A stretch of 64,000 bases of DNA. Source: Strigops habroptila (Eukaryota; Chordata; Aves; Psittaciformes; Psittacidae). The position numbers and the translations under genes are program-made. Below are positions 62,750-64,000 of the stretch, one piece after another. Within the stretch, counting starts at the first letter, position 1, and every line of letters starts with the position of its first letter. Location of the stretch: NCBI RefSeq assembly GCF_004027225.2, contig NC_044282.2, positions 46,778,576 through 46,842,575 on the forward strand, in the 5' to 3' direction. The notes beneath the pieces were generated by a model that saw only the letters and a program-made list of their open reading frames with translations, did not search any database and was not told where the DNA came from.

Positions 62750-62905
62750 AAGATCTGCTCAGGGAAGTGGTAGATTCCCCAGCACTGGACACTTTTGAGT
62801 TTCAGCTCTACAGCGTGCTGGGACATCAGGTCTAGGTCATGCTTTCCCATGAAATGTTGGCCCAGATGATCCTTGGTCCCTTCCAACCTGGTATTCCATG
62901 ATTCT
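62750..62905 (+). mobile_element. CR1 LINE 3' fragment, sense, diverged
   Basis: The plus strand reads as LLREVVDSPALDTFEF, the end of a CR1 ORF2-like frame, then CCAGATGATCCTTGGTCCCT, TCCAACCTGG and CCATGATTCT. The inner part differs from the copy at 12364, suggesting another subfamily. The 5' boundary is unclear and may extend to about 62590. Confidence 0.8.
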
Positions 62906-63029
62906 AGAATACTGTCTAGACCTTTCTAGGGGCTTCCAAACCAGGCATTGCTTGTGTGTTGCCATTAACAACAATTTGGATTTTCAGGGAACACCTTTGT
63001 GTTATAAAGTACATAATGCACTGGCGATG

Positions 63030-63365
63030 GGTATTCCAGCAGCCCGGGGCTGGCCCACCTCACATCATACCCGGGTGGCAGGAGTCCCTGCACCCCATCA
63101 CCAGGTAAGGGGAACGCAGAGAGCAGGCGGCTGCGATTTGTCACTCTCCCGCGGGAAATCCGCCTCGTGCCCATCGCACCGAACCCGCGCACCAGCCGCT
63201 TGCGGGGCCCGTGCCGGTGCCCGGACAAAGCACGCGGCAGAACGGCGGCTCCGCGCCCCGGCCGGCAGCGCGCGGGCGCGTGGAGGGGCACTGCCCCCTG
63301 CCGGCCCCGCGTAGAACGCGCGCCGCGCTCGGGCCCGGCGCGTTCGGCGGAGACGCGTCTTTGAA
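63030..63365. promoter_or_regulatory. small CpG island between two CR1 fragments
   Basis: A sharp GC/CpG-rich patch in AT-rich surroundings about 2.8 kb beyond ID2, bounded by opposite CR1 copies. Just inside its left edge is a consensus-like donor CAG/GTAAGG (63102-63110). It could be an unannotated transcript start, an orphan CpG island or an insulator. No supported gene. Confidence 0.5.
63291..63304 (-). promoter_or_regulatory. CTCF-like motif in downstream CpG island
   Basis: On the minus strand CCGGCAGGGGGCAG fits 13 of 14 positions of the CTCF core. The CpG-rich setting suits CTCF sites. Motif evidence only. Confidence 0.4.
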
Positions 63366-63520
63366 ACGGCAAATGGCTCCGTGCTTCGTGTTTCACGAGT
63401 CACCACCGCGGCACGGGGCCTCCCCGGGTGATCTGAACATCACGTTTTACAGCTGCATCTGGGAAACGCTGCTTTAGCTAATTCAGCTCTGCTAGCTGGG
63501 AATGTCACTCCCAAGAATTA

Positions 63521-63655
63521 TCGTAGGATCACTGAGCAGTTTGGGTTAGAAGGGATCTTAAAGCTCATCTAGCTACAACCCCCCTGCCATGGGCAGGGAC
63601 ACCTTCCACTAGACCAGGTTGCTCAAAGCCCCATCGGGCCTGGCCTTGAACACGT
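63521..63655 (-). mobile_element. CR1 LINE 3' fragment, antisense
   Basis: The reverse complement gives the CR1 tail: CAAGGCCAGGC, CCCATGGCAGGGGGGTTGTA, AGATGAGCTTTAAGATCCCT, then a worn terminal repeat. With the copy at 62750 it flanks the small CpG island in opposite orientation. Confidence 0.9.
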
Positions 63656-64000
63656 AGAGGGTAAAGTGGTTTGTAAAAATCTGAAGAAAAGGTTGCATTA
63701 AAATAATAAATACTTTGCTTGCACCGTTCTGGGAAAAGCACCATTTGATTAGCACTAGTTTGTATTTGACTCTGGAAAGTAAAACACACTCTCTAAACAA
63801 TCTGGTATGTGTTAAGGATTCTCCTATACAACAGTCTGGATCAATTCATGCGATGAGGAAAAGATATAAAATAATATACTAATGAGAATTATAATCTTTG
63901 TAAGCATCTCTTCCTTATTACTTTCCTTGCTTACTTGCAGAACAAGAAACACTTTATGCGGCTTTTACTGGAAGCTGTAAAGAAGAGGGATAACAGAATG
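63656..64000. other. right edge of window
   Basis: AT-rich sequence with no recognisable feature; a CTTGCAG acceptor-like string near 63935-63941 lacks exon support. Confidence 0.5.

Noticed and set aside
1-64000. CRISPR array, operon, insertion sequence or other prokaryotic system
   Set aside because: The window is spliced vertebrate DNA; no regularly spaced repeats or prokaryotic gene layout occur.

Overview
The window is vertebrate nuclear DNA, almost certainly from a bird. It holds one spliced protein gene that I recognise, ID2 (inhibitor of DNA binding 2), near its right end. It also holds truncated CR1 LINE copies in the style of avian genomes, two of them ending in the ATTCTATG-type 3' repeat, and I recognised no Alu/L1-type elements. 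The species cannot be named from the sequence alone.

Layout: positions 1-54400 form an AT-rich gene desert with no credible protein gene. It contains CR1 fragments at 12364-12808 (minus) and 13970-14115 (plus), older degraded repeats (22020-22200, 23600-23700, 44880-45030, 48549-48650, 50690-51275), mononucleotide runs, and several non-repetitive blocks dense in homeodomain-type motifs (7780-8260, 26040-26260, 29100-29300) that look like candidate distal enhancers. From 54400 the sequence becomes pyrimidine-rich and then very GC-rich: a CpG island at 55150-56330 with a G-quadruplex cluster, a second GC-rich stretch near 56700-57030, and the ID2 promoter island at 57440-58860.

ID2 lies on the plus strand. 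It has a TATA box at 58067, an inferred start near 58098, a coding join 58269..58616 plus 58858..58914 (134 codons), a third exon from 59600 that is wholly 3' untranslated, and a poly(A) signal at 60233. The product is a dominant-negative HLH protein. Upstream sites that could wire it into known pathways include a full match to the BMP/SMAD element consensus at 54521-54536, a half-site pair resembling an expanded-spacer RE1 (REST) element at 57004-57030, and CCAAT, GC-box and octamer sites in the proximal promoter.

Downstream of ID2 (60260-64000) there is no further recognisable gene. There are CR1 fragments at 62750-62905 (plus) and 63521-63655 (minus), and between them a small CpG-rich island with a CTCF-like site. 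I found no complete novel coding system. The items most worth testing are the regulatory architecture, the two AU-rich palindromes in the ID2 3'UTR, an intron-1 retention frame in ID2 that stays open, and a perfect 17-bp inverted repeat at 7252-7291.
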